From: Streptomyces geranii
GTDB lineage: Bacteria > Actinomycetota > Actinomycetes > Streptomycetales > Streptomycetaceae
NCBI RefSeq assembly: GCF_002954775.1
Contig: NZ_PJME01000003.1
Location: forward strand, 124,001-188,000
Direction of reading: 5' to 3'
Length of the DNA: 64,000 bases
The notes under the pieces were generated by a model. The model had not been told where the DNA came from. It did not search any database and saw nothing but the letters and a program-made list of their open reading frames with translations. Positions 17,276 through 25,241 of the stretch are shown piece by piece. A program made the translations under genes and the position numbers. Numbering within the stretch: position 1 is the first letter of the stretch; every line of letters begins with the position of its first letter.

Positions 17276-18862
17276 ATGTACGACTTCCCTGCCCTGCGCC
17301 GACGCGGCTTCCTCACCGCCGTCGGTGGTGCCGCCGCCCTCGGTGTGCTCGGTCTCGCGGGCTGCGGTGACGGCTCCACGGACGACAGCTCCGACGACAG
17401 CGGCTCCGGCGGCGGTACGCCCAGACGGGGTGGGCGGCTGCGGGCCGCCTTCGCCGGTGGGGGCGCCAGTGAGACCCTCGACCCGCATCTGGCCAGCCTG
17501 TTCGCCGACGCGGCCCGTGCCAAGGCGCTCTACGACAAGCTCGCCGACTACGGCCCCGACCTCTCCGCGCAGCCCCGGCTCGCCGAGAAGTGGGAGGCCA
17601 ACAAGAGCCTGGACCGTTGGCAGGTCACCCTTCGCTCGGCCACCTTCCATGACGGCAAGGCGGTCACCGCCGCCGACGTGCTGTACAGCTACCGGCGCAT
17701 CGCCGACCCCGACCAGGCGTTCCGGGCGAAGGCATCACTGGAGCCCATCGACCTCGACGCCAGCCGGGCCACCGGCACGCACGGGATCGAGTTCGTGCTG
17801 AAGCGGCCGACGGCCGAATTCCCCAACATCCTGGCCGCGTTCGGCGCGTACATCGTGCCCGACGGCGCTACCGGAACCGACTTCGACACCAAGCCTGTCG
17901 GCTCCGGGCCCTTCCGGTTCGTGTCGTTCGCGCCCGGCCGTTCCGCCCTCTTCCGCCGCTACGACGACTACTGGGAGGGCGCCCCACACCTCGACGAGAT
18001 CGAGTTCGTCGTCGCCAACGAGGAGTCCGCGCGCGTCAACGCACTGCTCGGCGGGCAGGTCGAGTACGCCCACGAACTCAATCCGACCACCGCTCGGGCC
18101 CACGAGGGCAAGGGGCAGATCGAGATCGTGCGGCTGCGCAACAGCGCCATGCAGGGCTTCGCGATGAAGACCGACCGTGCGCCCTTCGACGACAAGCGCG
18201 TCCGCGAGGCCTTCTTCCTCATCGCCGACCGGCAGGAACTCGTCGACGGCGCGCTGTCCGGCGCGGGCGTCGTCGGGAACGACCTGTTCGGGAAGGGATA
18301 CGAGTACTACGCCGCCGACCTCCCGCAGCGCAGCCAGGATCTCGACCGGGCCAAGGCCCTGCTGAAGCAGGCCGGAGCCGAGAACCTCAAGGTCACGCTC
18401 GACACCTCCGCCGTCGCCGCCGGTTTCACCGAGGCCGCCGGGATCTTCCGCGACCAGGCGGCGAAGGCGGGCGTCACGATCGACGTCAGGATGGGCAGCA
18501 AGGACTCGTACTGGAGCGACATCCTCGACTCCGGCACGATCTGCTGCTACCGCTCCGGCGCCATGCCCATCGAGGCCCACATCTCGCAGCGGCTGCTCAC
18601 CGACTCCACCACCAACGCCACCAAATGGCACCACAAGGACTTCGACGCGCTGTACCAGCAGGCCCAGTCGACGAAGGACAAGACCGAACGGACCGCCGTG
18701 TACGAGCGGATGCAGCGCAGGCTGTACGCCGAGGGCGGGTTCCTGGTGTGGGGGTTCGCCGACTGGATTCTCGGAACCGCCAAGAACGTGAAGGGGGTTG
18801 AGGCCAAGGCGCCCGCCAACTCGCTCGACTGGGCGCGGTTCGACAAGGTCTGGCTGGCGTGA
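17276..18862 (+). CDS. Dpp/Nik-type ABC transporter substrate-binding lipoprotein
   Basis: 528-residue SBP_bac_5 (cluster C) protein. The N-terminus has twin arginines RRRGFL followed by a hydrophobic stretch and lipobox LAGC with Cys30, so a Tat-exported lipoprotein, then a Ser/Asp/Gly linker. Family signatures are ETLDPHLASL, HDGKAVTAADVLYSYRRI near residue 125 and KPVGSGPFRF near 205. Members bind oligopeptides, nickel complexes or opine-metal complexes. ATG 17276 follows GAAGGA. It is the only operon member separated by a gap (41 nt) instead of an overlap, then GTGA-coupled to the permease. Metallophore-metal recognition is inferred from the neighbours. Confidence 0.88.
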   Translation: MYDFPALRRRGFLTAVGGAAALGVLGLAGCGDGSTDDSSDDSGSGGGTPRRGGRLRAAFAGGGASETLDPHLASLFADAARAKALYDKLADYGPDLSAQPRLAEKWEANKSLDRWQVTLRSATFHDGKAVTAADVLYSYRRIADPDQAFRAKASLEPIDLDASRATGTHGIEFVLKRPTAEFPNILAAFGAYIVPDGATGTDFDTKPVGSGPFRFVSFAPGRSALFRRYDDYWEGAPHLDEIEFVVANEESARVNALLGGQVEYAHELNPTTARAHEGKGQIEIVRLRNSAMQGFAMKTDRAPFDDKRVREAFFLIADRQELVDGALSGAGVVGNDLFGKGYEYYAADLPQRSQDLDRAKALLKQAGAENLKVTLDTSAVAAGFTEAAGIFRDQAAKAGVTIDVRMGSKDSYWSDILDSGTICCYRSGAMPIEAHISQRLLTDSTTNATKWHHKDFDALYQQAQSTKDKTERTAVYERMQRRLYAEGGFLVWGFADWILGTAKNVKGVEAKAPANSLDWARFDKVWLA

Positions 18863-19812
18863 GCGGACCGCTCTCCTTCGTCGCCCGGCGGCTGCTCCTC
18901 GGCGGCGCGCAGACCGTGGCCGTCGTGCTGCTGGTCTTCGCGCTCACCGAGGCGCTGCCGGGCGACGCGGCCGTCGCACTCGCCGGGGACCAGCCCGACC
19001 CGGCGCGCATCGCGGCCATCCGCGAGGCCATGCACCTCGACCGGCCGGCGTACGAACGGCTGTTGGACTGGGCGGCGGGCCTCGCACACGGGGACTTCGG
19101 GACCTCGCTGACCTCTGGGCGGCCGGTCAGTACGTACATCGAGGACGGGTTCGGGCCCACCCTGCTGCTCGCGATGATCACAGTAACGCTCCTGGTTCCC
19201 CTGGGAGTTGGGCTCGGCGTGCTCGCCGCCCGGCACGAGGGGCGGCCCGTGGACCGGATCGTCAGCTCCGTCACCCTCGGCGTGTACGCCGTACCGGAGT
19301 TCGCCCTCGGGGTGCTGCTGGTGACCGTGTTCGCCCTGCGGCTGGGCTGGTTGCCGCCCACCGCCGTCGGCTACGGCACCGATCTGCTCGGGCACCCCGC
19401 CGCACTGGTCCTGCCCGTCCTGGTCCTGCTGTCCCGGCCGGTGTGCTCCCTCGCCCGGCTCGTCCGCGCGGGCATGGTCGACGCGCTCGACTCGCCGTAC
19501 GTCGCCCAGGCCCGCCGGTACGGCATCCCGGGCGCCCGCGTCCGGTACGCCCACGCCCTGCCCAACGCCGTCGCCCCGGCGGCGCAGCAACTCGCCCGTA
19601 CCGTCGACTGGTTGCTGTGCGGGGTCATCGTCGTGGAGGCGCTCTTCGTGATCCCGGGACTGGGCACCGTGCTGTTGAACGCCGTCGCCGAACGCGATGT
19701 GCCGGTCGTGCAGGGGCTGGCGGTGGTGTTCGGCGTGCTCACCGTCCTCCTCAACCTGGGCGCCGACCTCGTCGCCCACCGGTTCGCGCCGAGGGCGGGG
19801 GTGGCCGCGTGA
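18859..19812 (+). CDS. Dpp/Nik-type ABC permease (DppB-like)
   Basis: 317-residue inner-membrane permease with six predicted helices and the long periplasmic loop after helix 1 typical of DppB/NikB: ALPGDAAVALAGDQPDP and HLDRPAYERLLDW. The EAA-type cytoplasmic loop is YVAQARRYGIPGARV; helix 5-6 contains the usual GVIVVEALFVIPGLGTVL. GTG 18859 overlaps the lipoprotein gene stop (GTGA) and the end overlaps the next permease. Forms the translocation pore with the next gene product. Confidence 0.9.
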   Translation: MSGPLSFVARRLLLGGAQTVAVVLLVFALTEALPGDAAVALAGDQPDPARIAAIREAMHLDRPAYERLLDWAAGLAHGDFGTSLTSGRPVSTYIEDGFGPTLLLAMITVTLLVPLGVGLGVLAARHEGRPVDRIVSSVTLGVYAVPEFALGVLLVTVFALRLGWLPPTAVGYGTDLLGHPAALVLPVLVLLSRPVCSLARLVRAGMVDALDSPYVAQARRYGIPGARVRYAHALPNAVAPAAQQLARTVDWLLCGVIVVEALFVIPGLGTVLLNAVAERDVPVVQGLAVVFGVLTVLLNLGADLVAHRFAPRAGVAA

Positions 19813-20615
19813 AGGGCCGCTCGCGGTTCGCCCTCGGGGCCGCCGTCATCGGCGTACCCCTTGTACTCGCCCTGCTGGGACCGCTGTTCGCGGGTGAACC
19901 CGGGCCACGGGCCGTCTCGTTCACGCTCGGGGACGGGCACTGGCTCGGCACCGACTTCGTGGGCCGGGACGTGTGGCAGCAGGTGCTGCACGGTGGCCGA
20001 CCGGTGGTGCTGACCGCCCTTGCCGCGACCGTCCTCGCCTACCTCGTGGCGCTGCCGCTCGGCCTCATCAGCGCGCTCACGCACCGGAGTTGGCTGGAGG
20101 AGCTGCTGATGCGGCCCTTGGACGTCCTGCTCGCCGTGCCCTCGCTCCTCCTCATCCTGCTCGTGGCCTCGGTGTTCGAGCCGGGCGCGGTCGGGCTCGC
20201 GCTGCTCGTCGCGCTGGCCAACATCCCCGACGCGGCCCGGATCGTCCGCGCGGCGGCAGCGGAGGCCGCCGCCCGTCCGGCCGTCGAGGCGCTACGGATG
20301 CAGGGCGAGACCTGGTGGCGCATGGCCGTCGGCTATGTCGGCCGCGCCATGCTCCGCACCCTCGCCGCCGACGCGGGCATCCGGCTCACCGGCGTGCTGT
20401 ACCTGGTGGCCACGGCCGCCTTCCTCGGCGTCGGGGTCGCACCCGACGCCGCCGACTGGGCCGTCATGGTCGACCGCAACCGCACCGGACTGTTCGTCCA
20501 GCCCTGGGCCGTGGTCGTGCCCGCGCTGCTGATCGTCGCGCTGACGACGGGCAGCAACCTGCTCTTCGACGCGGCACTGGACCGGCGTACCGCTGAGAAG
20601 GGACGGCAGCCGTGA
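19809..20615 (+). CDS. Dpp/Nik-type ABC permease (DppC-like)
   Basis: 268-residue second permease. The DppC hallmark HWLGTDFVGRDVWQQVLHGG is near residue 48; the EAA loop is AVEALRMQGETWWRMAVGYV. The last helices retain GVLYLVATAAFLGVG. GTG 19809 is embedded in the stop of the first permease and the end overlaps the ATPase GTG, so the transporter subunits are made in fixed proportion. Note the shift from the canonical LSFLG to AFLGVG in the C-terminal loop. Confidence 0.9.
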   Translation: MKGRSRFALGAAVIGVPLVLALLGPLFAGEPGPRAVSFTLGDGHWLGTDFVGRDVWQQVLHGGRPVVLTALAATVLAYLVALPLGLISALTHRSWLEELLMRPLDVLLAVPSLLLILLVASVFEPGAVGLALLVALANIPDAARIVRAAAAEAAARPAVEALRMQGETWWRMAVGYVGRAMLRTLAADAGIRLTGVLYLVATAAFLGVGVAPDAADWAVMVDRNRTGLFVQPWAVVVPALLIVALTTGSNLLFDAALDRRTAEKGRQP

Positions 20616-22183
20616 ACACCCCCCTCAACACTCCCCGCGACGCCTCCGTCGACGTTCCCGACGGGGCTGCCGTCGCCGAGATCTCGAACCTCCGCGTCGA
20701 GATCGACGGGCGGCCCCTCGTCGACGGAGTCGACCTCCGGCTCCTCCCCGGCCGGGTGACCGCCCTCGTCGGCGCGTCCGGCAGCGGCAAGACCACCACC
20801 GGCCTGGCTCTCCTCGGCGAACACCCGCCCGGCGCAAGGGTGTCGGGTGAGGTGCGCGTGCCCGGCGGTGGGCCGGTCGGATACGTTCCCCAGCACCCCG
20901 CCGCCGTCCTCAACCCCGCCCGCCGCGTGGGCGCTCTCCTCTACGACATCGCCCGCGAACGGGTACGGGACCTGCCCCGGGCGGCACGCCGAACCGAGGC
21001 CCGTGCGCGTGTGCTGTGCGCCCTGGCGGACGCCCAACTACCGCAGGGGCAAGCCCTGTTGCGCCGCTACCCCCACCAGCTCTCCGGCGGTCAGCAGCAG
21101 CGGGTGGTCCTGGCCCAGGCACTCCTGCTGGGCGCCCGGGTCGTCGTCGCGGACGAACCCACCACGGGACAGGACGCGTTGACCAAGAGCCGCATCGTCG
21201 AGGAGTTGACGGCGGTCGCCGCGCAGGGCATCGCCGTGCTCCTGCTCAGCCACGACCTCGACGTCGTCCGTGCCCTGGCCGACGAGGTGCTGGTGATGAA
21301 GGAGGGCCGGGTCGTCGAGTCGGGCCCGACCGAACGCGTGTGGCTCACGCCCCGCCATGAGTGGACACGTGAACTCCTGTCCCGGCAGCCACAGTTCAGT
21401 GGCGGGGAGGAGCCTGGTGGCGCCCCGACCGGTGCCCCCGTCCTGCACCTCCAAGACCTCACCGCCCGCCACCACCGAACCCAGGTCCTCCACATCCGCC
21501 AACTCGCCCTGCACGCGGGTGAATGCCTGGCCGTCGTCGGCCGCTCGGGCAGCGGCAAGACCACCCTCGCCCGCTGCCTGGCCGGACTGCACCGGAACCA
21601 CGACGGCCGGGTGACTCTCGACGGCAGCTCCGCCCTTCCGCGCAGCCTGCGCGACCGGGACCGGGGGCAACTGGCCGCCGTGCAGTACGTGTTCCAGGAC
21701 GCGAGGGCGGCCTTCGACGAGTACCGGCCCGTCGTCGAGCAGGTCGCGCGTACGGCCGTACGGCTGCGCGGTGCCGAAGCTCCGGCGGCCACGGCGGAGG
21801 CGCTCGCGGTCCTTGCCGAGCTGGGGCTCACCGAGGAGCAGGCCCACCGCCTCCCGGGGCGGCTCTCCGGCGGCGAACTCCAACGCGCCGCACTCGCCAG
21901 GGCGTTGCTGGCCCGGCCCCGCGTTCTCATCTGCGACGAGATCACCTCGGGGCTGGACACGGTCACCCGGCGTGCTCTCCTCGACGTCCTCGCCGGGCTC
22001 CGGCGTGAGCGCGGCGAGCTGGCCGTCGTACTCATCACGCACGACCTGGACACGGCGTCGCTCGCCGACCGGATCGCCGTGCTCGACGCGGGCGAGATGG
22101 TCGAACAGGGCACGGCGGCAAGGGTGTTGAGCGCGCCCTCGCACCCGTTCACGAGGCGGCTGCTGGCGGCGACGACGAGATAG
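20612..22183 (+). CDS. Fused double ABC ATPase (DppD-DppF type)
   Basis: 523 residues with two complete nucleotide-binding domains in one chain: Walker A GASGSGKTTTG near residue 53 with signature LSGGQQQRV and Walker B VVVADEPT; second Walker A GRSGSGKTTL near 310 with signature LSGGELQRA and LICDEITS. In most Dpp/Nik systems these are two proteins; fusion is common in actinobacteria. It energises the importer encoded just upstream. GTG 20612 overlaps the permease stop by 4 nt. It is the last operon gene; the M1 peptidase gene converges 44 nt later and no clear hairpin separates them. Confidence 0.9.
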   Translation: MNTPLNTPRDASVDVPDGAAVAEISNLRVEIDGRPLVDGVDLRLLPGRVTALVGASGSGKTTTGLALLGEHPPGARVSGEVRVPGGGPVGYVPQHPAAVLNPARRVGALLYDIARERVRDLPRAARRTEARARVLCALADAQLPQGQALLRRYPHQLSGGQQQRVVLAQALLLGARVVVADEPTTGQDALTKSRIVEELTAVAAQGIAVLLLSHDLDVVRALADEVLVMKEGRVVESGPTERVWLTPRHEWTRELLSRQPQFSGGEEPGGAPTGAPVLHLQDLTARHHRTQVLHIRQLALHAGECLAVVGRSGSGKTTLARCLAGLHRNHDGRVTLDGSSALPRSLRDRDRGQLAAVQYVFQDARAAFDEYRPVVEQVARTAVRLRGAEAPAATAEALAVLAELGLTEEQAHRLPGRLSGGELQRAALARALLARPRVLICDEITSGLDTVTRRALLDVLAGLRRERGELAVVLITHDLDTASLADRIAVLDAGEMVEQGTAARVLSAPSHPFTRRLLAATTR

Positions 22184-22227
22184 GGACGGGGACAGGGAGG
22201 TGAGGTGCGCGGTCGGCCGTCCTGGCC

Positions 22228-23622
22228 TCAGCGGATGCGGTGCCGCTTCCAGAAGGGGGTCAGGTCCTTGGCCGTCACGGACTGGGCGGCCTTCTTGAAG
22301 TCGGCGGTGGTGGAGACGCCGTACCAGTGGTCGTGGGCGTACCGCTTGAGGAGCCGTGCCATGGTGCCGGCTCCGAGGGTGCGTTCCAGGTCCGCCAGGG
22401 CGCAGGGGCCGGCCGTGTACACGAGGTGGTACTCGCCGGGGTGGGCGGCCCAGTAGGCCATCGAGTTGGTGAGCGCGGCTCGGTCGCTGGGCCAGTCGTC
22501 CTCCGACCAGCAGTCGCGGGTGTCCCAGCCGTAGAAGCGCGCGTTGGCGTACTGCGCGAAGCTCTCGTCCAGCCACGGTGAGGCGTACTCGTCGTTGCCC
22601 ACGATGCCGTACCACCACTGGTGGGCGATCTCGTGGACGACCGCGCTGCCCTCCTCGGTGGTGCCGAGGAACACCAGGCCCGGGTACTCCCTGCCGCCGC
22701 CGAACCCGCTGGTCATCACGAGGTCGATCTCGCCGTACGGATAGCGGCCGAACTCCTTGCCGAACCGGTCGACGGCGGCGACCCCGTCCCGGCGGTTGAG
22801 GCGCACGCCCCCGGCCGAAGTGCCCGGCGACCAGTACGACTTGACGCGCACGCCTCCGGGTGAGGTCTCCGTCGCGGTGCGGAACGGGCCCGCCGCCCAC
22901 GCGAAGTCCCGTACCCGGTGGGCGACACTGCGGGTGATCGTGCGGCCATGCCCGCCCGGGCGGGTCCAAGTGCGGCCGGTGGCGGGGACCTTGAGGGCCG
23001 ACGGGTGGTCGAGGCGCACCCGGAACTCGCTCGCCAGGGAGTAGAAGCTCTCGCCGGTCGAGACGTACGGGTCGAGATGCCAGCCCTTGGCGTCGTGCAC
23101 GGCGAGGACCGGCAGCGCGTTGCCGAGGAAGCGGAACGCGCCCTCGCGGCCGAAGCGGTTGTTCCGTGCGGGCACGGTGACGGACACGTCGAAGGCGACG
23201 GCCGTCCGCGCACCGCGTGCGAGCGGCTTGGGCAGACCGATGCGCAGCGCCGTGCAGTTGACGGTGAGGCCGCCCGCGGTGCCGCCGCCGACCTTGGACA
23301 CCCTGATCGGGGACGGCTTGCCGGGCGTGCCGCAGCCGTCCTCGCCGTTGCCCCACAGGCGCACGTACACCTCGCGCAGGGGCCGGTCGGAGGCGTTGCG
23401 GAAGGACACCCGCTGCCTGCCCGTCCAGCGGGAGCCGTCGGCGTCGGCGCGCAGACTCACGTCGTAGCGGAGCCGGTCGGGTGTCGCGACGGGGGCACTC
23501 GCCTTCGCGCCGGGCACGGTGGCGGCCTCGGCCGCGGTGGAACTCGCGCCGAGGAGCAGTGCGAGCAGGAGCGCCGGCAGACGGCGACCGGTTCTTGACG
23601 ACCACGCGGGCAGCGACGACAT
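22228..23622 (-). CDS. Secreted M1-family zinc metallopeptidase
   Basis: 464 residues. The signal peptide ends after an LPALLLALLLGASSTAAEA-type stretch near residue 33. The gluzincin motif HEIAHQWWYG with the distal Glu in WLDESFAQ (HEXXH-x18-E) near residue 330 identifies a zinc aminopeptidase; FGGGREYPGL stands in for the GAMEN exopeptidase motif, suggesting altered N-terminus recognition. ATG 23622 is chosen because the signal peptide begins there, although an open frame extends to 23700. It acts outside the cell on peptides. It converges on the putative zinc-metallophore operon; whether it is part of the same response is not known. Confidence 0.86.
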   Translation of the reverse strand: MSSLPAWSSRTGRRLPALLLALLLGASSTAAEAATVPGAKASAPVATPDRLRYDVSLRADADGSRWTGRQRVSFRNASDRPLREVYVRLWGNGEDGCGTPGKPSPIRVSKVGGGTAGGLTVNCTALRIGLPKPLARGARTAVAFDVSVTVPARNNRFGREGAFRFLGNALPVLAVHDAKGWHLDPYVSTGESFYSLASEFRVRLDHPSALKVPATGRTWTRPGGHGRTITRSVAHRVRDFAWAAGPFRTATETSPGGVRVKSYWSPGTSAGGVRLNRRDGVAAVDRFGKEFGRYPYGEIDLVMTSGFGGGREYPGLVFLGTTEEGSAVVHEIAHQWWYGIVGNDEYASPWLDESFAQYANARFYGWDTRDCWSEDDWPSDRAALTNSMAYWAAHPGEYHLVYTAGPCALADLERTLGAGTMARLLKRYAHDHWYGVSTTADFKKAAQSVTAKDLTPFWKRHRIR

Positions 23623-23744
23623 GGCAGCGGATCCTGTCACATCGGACGCACAGAGAAAATGCCCGAGTGCGCCGGGGGCGTTCCCTGTACGTTGACGCAC
23701 AGAACGTATCCGCAGCTCACACCCTTCGCTAAGGCCTACCCACC

Positions 23745-25241
23745 GTGTTCCTGACGATCAGCACCACCGGCACCGCCGAACGCCCCGCGACCGACCTCGG
23801 CTACCTGCTGCACAAGCATCCCGACAACGCGCAGACGTTCTCCACGTCCTACGGCACCGCGCACGTCCTCTACCCCGAGGCGTCCGCCGAGCGCTGCACG
23901 GCCGCGCTGCTGCTGGAGGTCGACGCGGTGGCGCTGGTCCGGCGCGGCAAGGGCAAGGGGCGCGGCGGGGCACCGGACGCGGCACTCGCGCAGTACGTCA
24001 ACGACCGCCCGTACGCGGCCTCTTCGCTGCTCGCCGTCGCGCTGAGCGCCGTCTTCAGCACCGCGATGAAGGGCCAGTGCCGGGCGAAGCCCGAACTCCC
24101 GGGCGAGACCCGCCCGTTGCGCGTCGAGGTACCCGCAGTACCGGCCCGGGGCGGCGCGGACCTCGTACGACAGCTCTTCGCGCCGCTCGGCTGGACGGTG
24201 ACCGCCGAACCGGTCGTGCTGGACCCGGAGTTCCCGGAGTGGGGCGACTCGCGGTATGTGCGTCTCGTCCTCGAATCGGAGTCGCTGACCCTCGCCGAGG
24301 CGCTGCGCCATCTGTACGTCCTGCTGCCCGTCCTCGACGACGCCAAGCACTACTGGGTCGCGCCCGACGAGGTCGACAAGCTGCTGCGGGCCGGTGAGGG
24401 CTGGCTGGCCGAGCACCCCGAGCAGAAACTGATCACCAGCCGCTATCTGTCCCGCCGTTGGTCGCTGACCCGCGAGGCGATGGAACGGCTGGAACTGGTC
24501 CGGCTCGCCGAGACCGACGACAGCGAGGTCGAGGAGATCGACAACGCCGTCGAGGAGGAGACGGAGACGGAGGAGCGGCCCACCCCGCTCGCCGTGCAGC
24601 GCCGGGACGCGATCCTCGCCGCGCTGCGCGCGTCCGGTGCCGCCCGTGTCCTCGATCTCGGCTGCGGACAGGGCCAGTTGGTGCAGGCGCTGCTCAAGGA
24701 CCCGGCGTTCACCGAGATCGTCGGCGTCGATGTGTCGATGCGCGCGCTCACCATCGCCTCGCGGCGGCTGAAGCTGGACCGGATGGGGGAGCGGCAGGCG
24801 GCGCGAGTCCAACTGCTGCAGGGCTCGCTCGCCTACACCGACAAGCGGCTCAAGGGGTACGACGCCGCCGTGCTGTGCGAGGTCGTCGAGCACCTCGACC
24901 TCCCGCGGCTGCCCGCCCTGGAGTACGCGGTGTTCGGCGCCGCCCGCCCCCGCACGGTCCTCGTGACGACACCGAACGTCGAGTACAACGTCCGCTGGGA
25001 GACCCTCCCGGCCGGGCACAGCCGGCACAGCGACCACCGGTTCGAGTGGACGCGGGAGGAGTTCCGCGCCTGGGCGACCACGGTGGCCGAACGGCACGGC
25101 TACGAGGCGGAGTTCGTGCCGGTCGGCCCGGACGACCCCGAGGTCGGCCCGCCGACCCAGATGGCCGTTTTCACGCTGAGGACCGGATCCGAGACCGTCA
25201 CCGGGACCACGACCGAGAAGAAGGAGGCGAAGGCCGCATGA
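23745..25241 (+). CDS. hen1: Bacterial Hen1, 3'-terminal RNA ribose 2'-O-methyltransferase
   Basis: 498 residues. The N-terminal half (about 1-250) is the ligase-activating domain of bacterial Hen1; the C-terminal half is the methyltransferase with SAM loop VLDLGCGQG near 302 and the metal-chelating EVVEHLDL near 378 followed by GHSRHSDH. It 2'-O-methylates the 3' end of ribotoxin-cleaved RNA, so that Pnkp repair leaves a tRNA resistant to a second cut. GTG 23745 follows AAGG. It overlaps pnkp by ATGA, the same two-gene arrangement as the Clostridium thermocellum and Anabaena systems. Confidence 0.95.
   Translation: MFLTISTTGTAERPATDLGYLLHKHPDNAQTFSTSYGTAHVLYPEASAERCTAALLLEVDAVALVRRGKGKGRGGAPDAALAQYVNDRPYAASSLLAVALSAVFSTAMKGQCRAKPELPGETRPLRVEVPAVPARGGADLVRQLFAPLGWTVTAEPVVLDPEFPEWGDSRYVRLVLESESLTLAEALRHLYVLLPVLDDAKHYWVAPDEVDKLLRAGEGWLAEHPEQKLITSRYLSRRWSLTREAMERLELVRLAETDDSEVEEIDNAVEEETETEERPTPLAVQRRDAILAALRASGAARVLDLGCGQGQLVQALLKDPAFTEIVGVDVSMRALTIASRRLKLDRMGERQAARVQLLQGSLAYTDKRLKGYDAAVLCEVVEHLDLPRLPALEYAVFGAARPRTVLVTTPNVEYNVRWETLPAGHSRHSDHRFEWTREEFRAWATTVAERHGYEAEFVPVGPDDPEVGPPTQMAVFTLRTGSETVTGTTTEKKEAKAA

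Noticed and set aside
22184..22227. Terminator between the ABC ATPase gene and the M1 peptidase gene
   Set aside because: No stem of useful length was visible in the 44-nt gap.
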